Part shown: positions 35,416 through 47,010 of the stretch, one piece after another | How positions within the stretch are numbered: the first letter of the stretch is position 1 | Layout of the letters: each line of letters opens with the position of its first letter | Assembly (NCBI GenBank): GCA_050084985.1 | Contig: JBITNC010000002.1 | Coordinates: 3,906,001 to 3,970,000 of the forward strand | Source: Nageia nagi | Lineage: Eukaryota > Pinophyta | Length of the DNA stretch: 64,000 bases | Reading direction: 5' to 3' | Position numbers and translations under genes: made by a program | The notes under the pieces: model-generated | Seen by the model: only the letters and a program-made list of their open reading frames with translations | Told to the model about the DNA's origin: nothing | The model's database searches: none

Positions 35416-35936
35416 ATATCCATGGCACGATTCATGTAAAAACCTTATGTTGAGCATATCAATTTTGTTAAGCAAATCTTAAGGTATGTTATAGGGACTA
35501 AAGATCTGCATATGTGTTTAGCATTGGTTCAAGTGCTATCTCTTAGGCTTCCAAGAAATAGCCTACTATTTCTCTTTTCACCATAGAAGGCAAATACTAT
35601 TCCATGTTTGTTGCAGCCCAAGGAGCCATTTGGCTAAGGCATCTTCAAAAAGAAATTGGGTATGAGCAAGGTGGTTCATATTTGATTTCTTCAAACAACC
35701 AATCAGCTATTTCTTTAGCTAAGAATCTTGTGTTTCATCAAAAAACAAAACACATGAAAATCCATGCCCATTATATCATGGATAAGGTTCTTGATGGCAT
35801 CATACACTTGGAGTATTGTCCATCCACCATAAACTTCATTGATTTGTTCACCAAGCCCCTCCCAGAAGCTCAATTTTCTAAGCTTAGGGATGTTATCAAG
35901 TTGGTGAAGTTGCCCTCAAGGGGGATTGAAGTTTGA
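35416..35936 (+). pseudogene. Copia-2 RNase H with internal deletion
   Basis: Compared with Copia-1, about 95 bp are missing at the junction AAAGATCTGCATATG near 35506, which removes the LDSNYGRDRDD catalytic segment. A smaller gap occurs near 35425. The C-terminal open frame (35604-35936) retains WLRHLQKEIGYEQGG, KTKHMKIHAHYIMDKVLDG and FIDLFTKPLPEAQFSKLR and ends SRGIEV. Confidence 0.88.
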
Positions 35937-36634
35937 ATTCTTATGTTGAATTCATATTTGTGATGAAAAATTCATCCCTAAGAGGATTTTATGTTGTATA
36001 ATGTTGATTTTATTGTACAACTTCATGGTAAGTTCATTCTACATGAGGAACTTGTACAAATTTTTAAAGCAAAAAATTAGCCAATTTAACATTATTTAGT
36101 TATCCATATGTGAGAAATTCTTATGTATATTTTGGCACTATTTAGTTATCCATATGTGAGGAACTTGTATGTGCATGCTCTATTTTGTAATGATAATCAA
36201 CACATATTTTATATACAGTAGGTGACTATGAGTTTTAGGCATGGCATCTTCGTGATGACTTATAGTGCACCATTGATCAGTTCATGATGGCATTTATCCT
36301 TATTGATATGAATATGTTGCATCTAACTGATCTTGTTATTTAATTTGCTTATGAATTGCAGGTTCCTTTGAGATTGCAGGTTACTTACCTCTAGTATGCA
36401 AGCTCTTGGAGACTCTTCATGACTTCTAGTTAGATGACTACTTCATGTACATTGAAATTTATAGTGGTAAATGATTATATTTGGTAAAGTAGTGAGTCTC
36501 AAACTAGATCTTTTTTACTTCAAAAATATATAAAAATTTTTCATCTTTGTTGTATTTGTTTGGAGGAGAACTCTCTTACTTTCTTTCTTTCTTCTTTCTT
36601 ATTTGCTTTATCCCAATATTGCATTAAGGAGGAG
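35937..36634 (+). repeat. Copia-2 3' UTR and polypurine tract
   Basis: It is colinear with the Copia-1 3' UTR. Two clear copies of TAGTTATCCATATGTGAGG lie at 36105-36165. The block GTAGGTGACTATGAG begins near 36218. GCATTAAGGAGGAG just before the LTR is the polypurine tract. Confidence 0.78.
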
Positions 36635-37120
36635 TGTTGGAATGTATAATGTATTATTGTAAAGGTTATGTAATAATCTTCTATGTAAGTTCACTAATAC
36701 TTAAGGGTATCATTTTATACTTTAAGTATGTAAGTGAATATGATAATGTTACTTGTCTTACACTCCATGTCATGAGCATGCCGGATGTGCATGTCATGTT
36801 TTTATGCATTGGATAAAAAGGTGATCCAAAGAAGGATTTTGACCTATAAATAGAAGGCTCCCTCTTTGTAATTACATACCAATTGTAAAGTAAAGGTATG
36901 CTATAGGATATTGGTTATGAGAAAAGATTAGGAGGATTGTAAGAGTTCATATTTGTTAAGAAGACATATCTAGTTAGTGGATGTACTCCTAGTTGGAGGA
37001 ACCACTTACATCTTGTGTTATCTTTATGAGATTACTTTGTGAGTTAGTTAGATGTGTATTGTGAGCTTTCATGTGATCTTGGAGATATAAAGTTGTTTAT
37101 TTTATAGTTCAACTCTTTCA
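36635..37120 (+). repeat. 3' LTR of Copia-2
   Basis: It starts TGTTGGAATG, ends CAACTCTTTCA and is 486 bp long. TATAAATAGA begins at 36845. GTGGATGTACTCC...GGAGGAACCA starts near 36978. The 36634-36816 open frame lies inside the LTR and is not a gene. Confidence 0.9.
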
Positions 37121-37129
37121 TTATATATT

Positions 37130-39850
37130 CAATATAAAATTCAATTACATCAAGATGTAGCACTTTGTAATATTGGCTTATATAAACATTCTATCATGGA
37201 TAGTGAAGAAACTAAGAAACAAGTCAAGGAATTATTAGATCAAGGAGTCACTATACCTAACACTTTACCATGTGGTTCTCCTATTGTTATAATTACAAAG
37301 AAAGATGGAACTTGGCATATGTGTGTGGATTACAGGGTATTAAACAAAATCACAGTAAAACCATGCATTGATTTTTTAATGGATCAATTACAAAAAGTTA
37401 AACTTTTTACAAAACTTGATTTAAGGAGTGGTTATCATCAAGTGTGAGTTAGAGATGAGGATATTTGGAAAAATCCTTTTAAAACTAAACAAGTATTATT
37501 TGATTATTTGGTTTTACGATTTCATTTATGCAATGCTCTTGCTACTTTTATGAGAGTGATGAATGAGGTTTTGAGACCTTTTCTTGATGATTTTGTTATT
37601 ATGTATCTAGAATCATGTGATGCATATTTGTAAAGTGTTTGAAGTATTAAGGGAAGCTAAACTCTATTTGAAAATGTCTAAGTGTGAGTTTTTTAGGAAA
37701 AGCTTAATCTATCTAAGCCATATTGTAGGTGGGGTCCAATTGAAGATAGATCCTACCAAAGTTGAGGTTGTTGTGCAATGGCCTACACCCACTAATGTGA
37801 CATAAACAATAATTTTTCTTGGGTTTATGTAATATTTACATAAGTTTTTTGCTAATTTTTCTTTTATGGCTTCTCCATTCCATGTTATTATAGGGAAGAA
37901 TCATGGGTTTCAGTGGGGAGGAAAATAACATGTTTTTTATTTTCTTAAAAGCAAAATCAGTGATACTCCAATACTTGCTTTGCCTAATCTTCAATAATAT
38001 TTTAAAATTGAAATTGATTCAAGTGATTATGCCATGGTTGCAATTTTATTACAGGAAAGACATCTGTTTGTTATCACTTTGAGATGTTTAATAGTGTGGT
38101 ACGAAACTATCCCACTTATGATAAAGAGTTATTTACATTAGTTCAAAGTGTTAAAACATGGAAATACTATTTGGTGGGTAAAGAGAAAATAATACATACA
38201 AATCATCAACCTTTATACTATTTTCAATAACAATTTAAATTGCAAAAATCAAGACATTTTCGTTAGATGGGATTTTTGTAACAATTTCATTTGGTGATTA
38301 AGTATAAAAAGGGTACATAGAATAAGATTGTTGATATGTTGTCTATATCTCCTATTGTCATTATTAGTATAATCATGTAAAATAATTCTTTGATTCATGA
38401 AGGTTATAAAAAATAATATGTTGATGATCTCGATTTTCAAGGTATCTATCATATATTGAGTCATGGTAATGAAAATGGAAATATTGACTTTCACATGCAT
38501 GATGGATAACTTTTTCATTTAGGCAAGCTTTGTATTCCTAACAATGAGAGAAATAATCTTATTAGGAAAGTTCACACTTCTCATATTTCAAGACACTTTG
38601 GTGTTGGAAAAACTCTTGCTAATTTGCAAAGGTATTGTTATTGGCCTAAAATGCAAGAAAATATATCTAAATATATCAAAGGTTGTATGCTATGTAGTGT
38701 TGGAAAACCAAATAATAGGGAGCTTGATCTCTATATACCATTTTTAATACCTACACAACCATGGGAAAGCATTTCCATGGAATTTATTAGAGGTTTGCCT
38801 ATTTCCAAGAGAGGATATGATTATTTATATGTGGTTATGGATTGATTCAATAAAATGTGTATCCTAATTCCATGTAAAAAGATTATGATAGGTCAAAAGG
38901 TAGCTAATATTTTCCTTACTTATGTGTGGATACATTTTGATCTTCCTACTTCTATTATTTCTGACAAGGATTCTAGGTTTTTTGAAAAATTTTAGTCTTC
39001 TTTGTGGGAAAGGATGGACACTAAGTTAAAGAGGAGCATAGCTTTTCATCTATAGACAAATGGAAAAACTGAAGTGGTAAATAAGATAATGGTACATCTT
39101 TTATGAGGTTATTATGGTAAGCATCCCAAGAATTGGGATGAACATTTGAGTTATATTTAGCATGCATATAATTGAGCTTTACACTCTTCTACTAATAAAT
39201 CTTATTTTGAGATATATTTTGGTTATTTTCCAAAGTCACCTTTTGATATGGCTTTTGTTTCATCTATTAATGGAGATGCTATTCTTCATAATGAGGAGGA
39301 GTGGGCTAAGAATTTTATTAAGAGGACAAAGTTGATTCATCAAAAGGTGTAGGAATAGTTGGAGAAGAATCATCCTAAGTACAAGGAGAGGCATGATCAT
39401 CATAGAGTGGATTACAAGTTTCAGGTTTAGGGATCAGGTATGGCTTCATATTAGCAAGGAGAGACAACATGGTAAGGGAAAGAAGTTGAAATTGATAAGA
39501 TATGGTCCATTCAATATTATTGCATAAATTGATGATAATGCATTCTTGCTAGACCTTCCACCTTATATGCAAATTTATTTCATTATGAATGTTGAGAATT
39601 TAAAATTGTACGAACCAGATTTGGTTGTAAAAAATGTAAAGAGTATGTTACCATTAGTTGAGGATTTAGCCCCTAAGCACATGAATATTTTGCTTGAGGA
39701 TGTAGTATTGGAAAAGAAGAAAAGATCATCTCATAGTTGTGAACATGAGGTATGGCATATCAAAGTGAAGGGCCAACACCCACATAAGGCCAAGTGGTTT
39801 ACAGTTGATGGGATGAGGGAGCTCTACCCTCACCTCATTTTGACATACTA
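37130..39850 (+). mobile_element. Gypsy-3: chromovirus-like Ty3/gypsy pol, 5' part missing
   Basis: RT, RNase H and integrase of a plus-strand chromovirus-like element read directly from the right edge of Copia-2. Gag and protease are absent, so either Copia-2 inserted here and the left flank was deleted, or the junction arose by rearrangement. The open frame at 39546-39851 is the integrase C-terminus. Confidence 0.85.
37140..38345 (+). pseudogene. Gypsy-3 reverse transcriptase and RNase H
   Basis: An 83-codon open frame (37196-37447) has KKQVKELLDQGVTIPNTLPC, IITKKDGTWHMCVDYR and FTKLDLRSGYHQ. The palm region continues with stops, and the F-x-D-D site is not preserved (YLESCD near 37603). 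RNase H is recognisable near 37990-38060 (KIEIDSSDYAMVAILLQ, with the catalytic Asp kept) and near 38110-38190 (YPTYDKELFTLVQ, WKYYLVGKEKIIHTNHQPL). Confidence 0.85.
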
Positions 39851-39851
39851 A
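38540..39851 (+). pseudogene. Gypsy-3 integrase
   Basis: The H2C2 zinc region is intact at 38567-38710 (HTSHISRHFG ... CMLC). The core first Asp is Glu in SISMEFIRGLP near 38775. The second Asp is kept in IISDKDSRF near 38955 and the Glu is kept in KTEVVNK near 39070. HLSYI-stop-HAYN-stop-ALHSS is near 39150. The C-terminus (39546-39851, 101 codons) contains LDLPPYMQIYFIMNVENLKL and WHIKVKGQHPHKAKWF and ends ELYPHL. An overlapping minus frame is a shadow. Confidence 0.87.
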
Positions 39852-41040
39852 ATGCTTTTGGGATGAAAAGCTCTCTCTCAATGGAAAGGAATGATCTAAA
39901 ATTTGGATCTTCTTGATATTTAGTATGCTAAATTTCATTGTGTTCATTTAGTTTTCAACTTCGTGATGCTTCTTTCGGATCAAGAATCCGATTTTGTTTA
40001 AATGAGATATTTAATTTCAAAATTTTTGGTATTTTATCAAAATAAAATAAAAGGCAAAAATATATATATTTAAAAAAATATTAAAAAAAGCCCAATAACA
40101 AAAGGGATGACATGTAAAAGCCCAAAGGGTTGATAGATGACATAGGTCAATGTGGAGGGAGGACATACTAGTGGCTTCACATTTACTAACTAATATGGTC
40201 GGATGGTGAGGTCGTATGATTGTGAGAGACCTGACTCACCTCAGTTTACTGACTACAACCCTAACATCTAACATGGAGGTATTATGGATCCTACAATCCT
40301 TACCACCCACTCATCAGCCTATAGTAGTCATTTACCTATGGTTTGATAAAACTATAGATCACTTATTGACCATCAATCAATCCATCCTTAGCAATCTAGC
40401 CTATTGACTATGTAGGGAATATTTGGGTATCGCCAAGTGGTACCGCCTTAATGGATCCACCATATTTTTAATTATTTATATGTTTTGCAAAGGTGTTGGG
40501 TATTTTCCTATTGGATGATAAATTTATTTGCAGACCTATTAATACTATGTTTTTAGAGAGTGAATTTATTTGTGTTTGAAAGCTAATTCTAGGAGATTGG
40601 TTCAACCATTTGAGCCCAAATTTGAACTATAGGTAGATGGGAATATTGGGTATTTATAAATATTAATTTTTTGGTTACTTCCTATTGTAAAATACTCCAC
40701 ATTTAAACTTGTCTTTCTCTTATAAAAAGAGGCAATTTGGAAGTGTTTGGGAAGAAGAATGGTCAAGAGTTGGAGATCAATTTTCTATGTGTTTTAGATT
40801 TTGGTATTTTTATGAATGTGAGAAGAGTTGTTGAAGGATTGTGGAGTTATTGTACGCCATTTCACCTACTGATTTAAGAGAGTTTTTGTTATTGGATGTA
40901 GCCCACATTGGATGAACCAGGGTAATTATTTTGTCTCAATGTGGTTTGATTTTTATTCTTCTCTAGTTTTGCACATGGTTCTAGTTCTAATTCTCTAAAT
41001 CTTCTAGTTGTAAGCATTTAATTTAATTAAGTGTGAATTG
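39852..41040 (+). repeat. Gypsy-3 3' UTR and probable 3' LTR (boundaries unknown)
   Basis: It is non-coding. TATAAAAAGAGGCA at about 40720-40733 looks like a TATA box, and TTGGATGTAGCCCACATTGG with GATGAACCAG at 40892-40920 resembles the U5-type motif of other plant LTRs. The left LTR is missing, so the ends cannot be fixed. Confidence 0.5.
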
Positions 41041-41990
41041 ATTCTTGAGAAGGATTAAACTTCAAATTTAATCTTTTAATTTATGGATCTGAAAGAATAT
41101 CACAAGAGCATAAAAGATTGCTCATAAAGAATAAAATGATGCATTAATTAAACATAAGATACATGTTGCTTAAATAGTAATTGAAATTAACCATAGCCAC
41201 ATGATCAAAATAATTTTGACCATCAAATTAAAACAACTCGATAAGTATGAAAACTAAGGACACCTACTAGTGAACTTAAGATAATGCTAACCTAGATACC
41301 TAACTTGGTCATAAAGAAAATAATACCCTAACAGAATGATTATCAACTAATCTTCATACTACACCAAGAATCATAAATTATATACTAACTAACATGGCTA
41401 TGATATTTCCATCTCCATCTAACTACTAGCAACATTAGAAATGCAAAGGAAAGAAGCTATTATAAAGTTATGTTCTACGTTGTTTTAACTCTCAACAAAT
41501 AATGACAATAACAATGATTGTCATGGTTATAAATCCTCACCATATAAGAAGCATTTTGATCCAACAATGGTAGTAGCTTACATACAGTTAGAAAATACAT
41601 GAATAATGAATCTCCACCACTTAGCAATAACCAAATAGTAGAGTGAGCACCACCAACAACATTAGTACTAATCTCCAACACTTGGCAACAACATAGTAGT
41701 GAATAAAGAAATAGCTCATATGAAGTCTTCCTATTCCACCAATATACTATCATTCCACTAGTAGCATTACATTCTACTAGTAAATACTCCATGAGAGGCA
41801 AATCATGAGAATAAAGAAGCTTTCATGAAATTTTGATTTACCTTATACTAATTAACATCCACTAATCATTATACTCTCTTCATGGTTGTAAATCCTCCCA
41901 TTTATGGCAAATTCTACTCCAAAAATGATAGCAACCTTCCTATAAGAAAACTACTTCCTCTTCTCTCTTTATTTTCTAAACTTCTTGAAT
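41041..41990. other. Interval without recognised gene
   Basis: AT-rich. The phrase CATGGTTATAAATCCTC near 41522 recurs as CATGGTTGTAAATCCTC near 41880, a weak internal repeat. A 108-codon minus frame at 41475-41801 shows no known motif. Confidence 0.4.
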
Positions 41991-41991
41991 A

Positions 41992-42198
41992 ATGGTTCAA
42001 TCTCCTTCAAATGATCCTCAAGGATGCCTTTTTTTCATTTCCAAACCCATCTCTTCGCCTTCGAATGACTATTTGTTTTATCTTCCTCCAAGATATGTCT
42101 ATAACACTTCACCTTCCCCGAAATTCCACTATTTCAACGATGCTAATGGTGTAGAGAATGGTTTTAGTGCCTTTTATTGCAATATTTATGGAAAATAA
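41992..42198 (+). other. Unidentified 68-codon open frame
   Basis: It contains GCLFFISKPISSPSNDYLFY and KFHYFNDANGVENGF. The codons are better balanced than in the surrounding AT-rich sequence, and a LINE-type fragment follows 640 bp downstream on the same strand. I do not recognise the domain. It may be the N-terminal side of the same element or chance. Confidence 0.3.
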
Positions 42199-42840
42199 TA
42201 GTTCATTAGAAAATAACTCAAATGGAGGTTAAATATTTGACAAATATAGGCATGCATATTGTCATTGGAAAGGTATCTTTGAAGGCTATCCAATGAAGAA
42301 AGGATCAACTCAATTGGATTTCTCTACAAAAAGTTATACCTTCACAAAGATGAATAATCTATTTTTATGGTAGGTTCTACCTATAATAAATCCACAATAC
42401 CGTTAGAAAATGCTACAAATACTACCCAAACATGAGGATTCACCAATTTCTAACTCTTATGATATTTGGAATTAATTATTTGATTTAATTTTGGATTGAT
42501 TCATGCATGAAAGATATTTTTTAAGAGAGTTATTGTCTCCATTACATACTTATTTTCTTAGCATACCTAAGATTGGATTCCCTAGGGAAACTTCAAACAC
42601 ACCTTTCATTTGATTAGTACGGATAAAGCTACTTATGACACCATTATTAAGCTTACACATTTATCCATGTTGCATAAAATAGGATATCAATAACAAAAAA
42701 AAGGTGAAAAGTTTAGGGTTTGCATGTGAATACCCCTACTTAATTACAAAGCTTATCTTGGCTATCCATGGCTTTCACCAGCTTCACCTATAGGACCTCA
42801 TCTTAATGAAAAATTAGATCTTGTTTCCCATTGTTTATGA
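42199..42840. other. Interval without recognised gene
   Basis: No coding or structural signal could be supported between the two open frames. Confidence 0.4.
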
Positions 42841-43790
42841 TGAAAATGTCATTTTGTGTTAGCTAGTGATTCCTACCAAGAACCCAAAAAAATCTTTTTT
42901 ACATGGACTCTTTTAAATCAAGGTCTTCCTTTTCGCTCCCGCTTACACCATTTAGGAGTCCTTGATCCTAGGTGCCCTTTATGTAATGAGCCAAAGTCAT
43001 GTATGCATATTTTTTGGTCTTGTAGATGTTTTAGAAATTTTTAGGAATGGGTAGCTTCTTTTTTATCCTTTCATGCCTATTCCCTTTTCATGGTAACATG
43101 CTTTATCAGGTGATACTTTCATCCTTACCCTCCCCTTATGAGAGGTCTAGCAGATTTTGAAAGTCAACTTACTATTCCATATCTGGAAATCTAGGAAAAA
43201 TATTATCTTTAAAAAAACAAAACCTTCCATATATTTCTTTTTATCTAACTAATTAGAAATCTTTCTTGATGTATGGCTACATATTAATGACCAAGATCAC
43301 AAATTTGAATTCTATATGGCTCACCTACACACTCTTTTGGACTACTAGGGCAATGCTCCATGTGGAGTGAACAAAGTTCCTCTCGACCACTCATCATAGG
43401 AACATTCATGATCATGATCACATCGATGCCCTTCATCGCATGTTTTCTCATAGCTTGTAGATCATTAATGTGTAAGCAATTCAATGATGTAGGGACAAGC
43501 TCCTCTCGATAGTATGATGGATGGAATATGTCATTGCCCCACCATTGACCTTGGGTGCTCCTGCCATTAATGCACTCATGCACAACATGGTTGGTCCCAT
43601 CCCCCCACTTTGATTTTGCCTACCTCTAGTTTGGGTGATGACATGGACAAGGACAACAATCCTTATTCTACTAATGATGGATAGGGTTTGTGGTTTACTC
43701 CTTCCAATAAATGGCAATACATGATGGATGTTGATGCCCTGCCAAGGGATCCTCCCATGAGGCCACTTGATGTTTGTTAAATGATAGTAT
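42841..43790 (+). pseudogene. zf-RVT / RNase H-like end of a LINE-type element
   Basis: An open frame (42856-43044) has FFTWTLLNQGLPFRSRLHHL and then a zinc-binding pattern C-x2-C...H-x4-C in DPRCPLCNEPKSCMHIFWSC, the zf-RVT domain found after LINE reverse transcriptases. It continues in another frame with FHIWKSRKNIIFKKTKPS near 43170 and FEFYMAHLHTLLDY near 43306, typical of the following segment. No RT lies upstream in this window. The overlapping minus-strand frames at 43284-43717 are shadows. Confidence 0.75.
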
Positions 43791-45575
43791 GGCCACTTAA
43801 TTGTGATGGTTACTTTTTATTAATTATGTCATAATGTTGAACTTTGGTTTCTTAACTTGCATTTAAGGTTAATGATGGTTTATTTTGATTTTCTAACCCA
43901 TAACTAAAGTTAATGTGAACACCTTGAAGGATGTGTTATTTCACCACCTACCACTTCCTTTTGATTGTAAAAATATTTTTTTAATTAATTAAAAAAACCT
44001 TTTTCATTAAAAAAATATAATGTATATTATAATTTAAAAAAATAAAATATACAAAATAAATGTATTCTTTTATATATAATTTAAAACTAATATCATTTAA
44101 TTTAAATTCTGAAAAAATCTTATAAATACATATAAAAATATTAAAAATCCTATCCACTATCATACATATCAACTATACAAATGTGAATTAGTTCCATTAA
44201 TACTCAAAATATTGGAACCAAACTTTGAAGTAATGTTATCTTAGTGAGATAATCGCAACTATAAAAACAAAAACAAGAAAACAGCAAGAGAACTTAAAAA
44301 TAATACAAATTCATTTTAATGTAAAACTTGAAAAGAAAAATCACATCATTAAATATCTATGCATCTAAAACCGTGCAAATATAGTGACATGTAACTATTG
44401 CTAAGTGAGATATATCATATAATATAAATAACTCATTTATTAGTGATGTGTGCAATTAAAATAGAAAGCAGATAAATCAACACTCCCTTCCCTACCTAAC
44501 AATATTTAAAATATAATATAATTTTTTTTTAATGATTAATCACATTTAACTATTATTATAAGCAGTACATAATCAATTTTATATATCTTTTGTTGTACTC
44601 CTCTTTCGTAACAAGAAAAAAGAAACCCACATTTAACTTTATGAGAATGACTTTTTACATTTTCACTTCAGTCTTTAGGCAGTCAAATTCATAAAGTAAC
44701 TTTTCCAAGCTCTAAAATCAATAATTAAAGATCTCATTGTATGCATTTAAAAGATTATGAATTATTAGTAATGATTAACTTTGTTTTGAACATTCAAAGT
44801 ACGAACACAGACTAAGGTTTGAGTTGCCATTTGTGTATAGCTCGCAATTGAGATCCTCCATGCCATGAGAAGATGAGGCATTCCAAGGAGAATCTATGGT
44901 ACATATCATTATGTCTCTGTCTTGCTTTCAAAGACCGAAATTCAACATTCAAACAAATGTGGAAATCTCATGGTCATGTTGATGCGACCTTGGAGATTTG
45001 GATGGGAAGGGGTGTTTAATTCTCAAATGTCATCATCATTCCAATGGATTTTATCTTAGTGAAACATAGTATCTGTCATTAAAAAGTTGTGTACATAAAA
45101 AAATTCCATTATAATAAAATTAATTTAATTATTAAATTGAATAATTTCTATATAAAAAGAAGTGCATGGTTAATGTAAATATTATTTTGTAATTTTTTAA
45201 TCATTTTTGTAAAGTTAATTTTTTGGAATTAGATTTAGCATGGGAGGTTCTCTTCCATCAAAGTCATCTGGGAGTTGCACGTGATTCCATCTATGTTAGC
45301 ATGGTCACCCATAAGTTGGAATTTACTAAAATTAACTAAATAATTAACTACAATTAGGTTTTTATACTATTAAAATGAGAAAATATGTAATTTTTGTTGG
45401 ATGTTAAGTTAAAATTAGCATCAATATCATGTTCATTAGCATATAAATATTTATGAATACCTAAGTCACATGCTTAACTACTACTTGATATGTATATGTA
45501 TGCATGGATCATCATATTGGTGATTAGCTAACAATTGAGATTAAAATATCTTTTCCATAATCTAATGGTTATGGT
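43791..45575. other. AT-rich non-coding interval
   Basis: No gene was recognised. 43980-44600 is extremely A/T-rich. Confidence 0.5.
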
Positions 45576-45577
45576 TA

Positions 45578-45737
45578 AACTAACTTAGATATCTTAGATA
45601 TATATCTAAAAATATTGAGAGCCTGTATCAATCTTGAGGCATTTATATCATTTCTTTAAAGTGTGATATCCAAGATAGGTATCTTGAGATTGATACCTTC
45701 CAACGGTTTTAGAAATATATCTAAGATATCTAAGCTA
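45578..45737. repeat. Foldback: imperfect inverted repeat with ~80-bp arms
   Basis: The left arm (AACTTAGATATCTTAGATAT...GTATCAATCTTGAGG) is matched in reverse complement by the right arm (GATATCCAAGATAGG...ATATCTAAGATATCTAAG). They meet at the palindrome CTTTAAAG (45654-45661) with essentially no loop. It could be a MITE, the remains of a larger foldback transposon, or a hairpin RNA source. Confidence 0.75.
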
Positions 45738-46194
45738 ATATAGATATTTTAAATATATCTAAAAAAGGTCAAGAAGTATCAATTTCAATTGAGTAATATT
45801 CATAAATTTAATTATGAAAGTAGTAAGATGAAGTATGATTGTAATTATCAATTGATTTCAATTAGAATTTATACATTACATATATATTATTAAATAAAAA
45901 TAAAAATTAGAATTTAAATTGTAATACAAATAATATTGAAATAGGAGAAGTTTCAACAAAGTGAATGCCAACCCAATATGACATCCATTAAATTGGCAAG
46001 ACATATTAAATTTTTTTAGCAAATGATTTAATCTTATCACTTGAAAAGCTTTTTGATAAACAACAATTATAAATGGCCTTTTCCAAGTCCACCCAACAAT
46101 TGCAATATTTACATTTACAAAACATAATAAATTTAATTATATCATTGAAGGGATCCTTCACCCTCAAGAACAAAAAATAAGTGAACCCATTGTT

Positions 46195-46265
46195 TAAACA
46201 AGTTGAAAGTTTTAGTTCATTGGAAAAGTTAAAAAATTTTAAATAGGAGGTTAAAAGTTCAAACC

Positions 46266-46268
<3 letters not shown>
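46195..46268 (+). repeat. SINE-like segment with Pol III boxes
   Basis: TAGTTCATTGGAAAAG (46213-46228) resembles an A box. GTTCAAACCC (46257-46266) is a B box, preceded by GGAGGTTAAAA. It leads straight into a (TA)n run, as in some plant SINEs that end in simple repeats. No target duplication was identified. Confidence 0.5.

Positions 46269-46306
<38 letters not shown>
46269..46306. repeat. (TA)n microsatellite, about 19 units
   Basis: An uninterrupted TA dinucleotide run. It is followed by CATACATATACATACGCACACAC, a degenerate purine-pyrimidine alternating tail. Confidence 0.95.
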
Positions 46307-46311
<5 letters not shown>

Positions 46312-46389
46312 CATATACATACGCACACACCTTAAGTGAAATTGAAGGCGAAAGGTAAATATTTTTAATGAACTTGAAGAATATTATTG

Positions 46390-47010
46390 ATTGAAGACAA
46401 GTTCAAAACTTGACAAGATGATCCTTCTTGCCCCTAAGATATTATTTTTGAAGGATAACAACTATGTTGATTGAAATATCAAAATTCAAGAAATTTTGGA
46501 GTCTGAAGAATTGTTAGAAATTATTGCTATCACATAAACACATCCATAAACCTCATTTGAAGATCAAACAAAGTTTAATCAATGCAACAAAAAATCTCAT
46601 GTGATCATTTCACTTGGTATCTCAAATGATATTCAACCCCATGTACGTGACTCCCAAAATGTTATCAATACATGGAAGCAATTACAAGAAGTATTTCCAT
46701 CCAATAATTAAAATCATATTCTATATTTGTAAGGATAGTTACACCCACTAAAATTGAAAAGTGTTGAAAAACTCAAGTCCTTTCTTCCTAGAGTTGCATA
46801 ACTCTATGCCTCCATAATAGTGTTAGGAAAGATGGTGGAAGATAGGCTTGTTGTACCCATTTTCCTAAGAATAACATTGGAGGTATATCATACTTATGTA
46901 ATAACATTGAACATCTTCAAGAAAATATATGATTTTGAAGAATTCATAAATATATTGTAATAAGAAGAAGCTTCCTATGAGAATCCAAATGAATATTAGC
47001 ATGCTATGAT
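46390..47010 (+). pseudogene. gag: Copia gag fragment
   Basis: Plus-strand reading gives LKDNNYVD near 46449, KIQEILESEELLEI, KFNQCNKKSHVIISLGIS near 46569-46625, IQPHVRDSQNVINTWKQLQE near 46632-46690 and TLNIFKKIYDFEEF near 46906. These match the UBN2-type Gag of Ty1/copia. Stops and frameshifts are present. No pol or LTR is attached. Confidence 0.75.

Larger units (their letters stand above)
30780..37120 (+). mobile_element. Copia-2: 5'-truncated Ty1/copia element
   Basis: It is the same family as Copia-1, with leader motif array, gag, protease, integrase, RT, RNase H, repeated 3' UTR, PPT and 3' LTR. No 5' LTR or PBS is present, and the leader homology starts somewhere in 30780-30960. The LTR at 30107-30604 is not its 5' LTR, because it has its own complete target duplication. 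The 3' LTR abuts the Gypsy-3 RT. Confidence 0.85.

Noticed and set aside
30107-37120. A complete copia element with LTRs at 30107-30604 and 36635-37120
   Set aside because: The left LTR has its own perfect TTAAC duplication on both sides and no primer site after it, so it is a solo LTR and not the 5' LTR of Copia-2.
41475-41801. 108-codon minus-strand frame
   Set aside because: No recognisable domain, AT-rich chance frame with weak repeats; not supported as a gene.
43284-43717. Two overlapping minus-strand frames (99 and 78 codons)
   Set aside because: They are antisense to the LINE-type C-terminal fragment, whose plus-strand reading has clear family motifs.
46269-46306. (TA)n run as an origin or regulatory site
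   Set aside because: A plain microsatellite following a SINE-like segment; nothing else supports a functional site.
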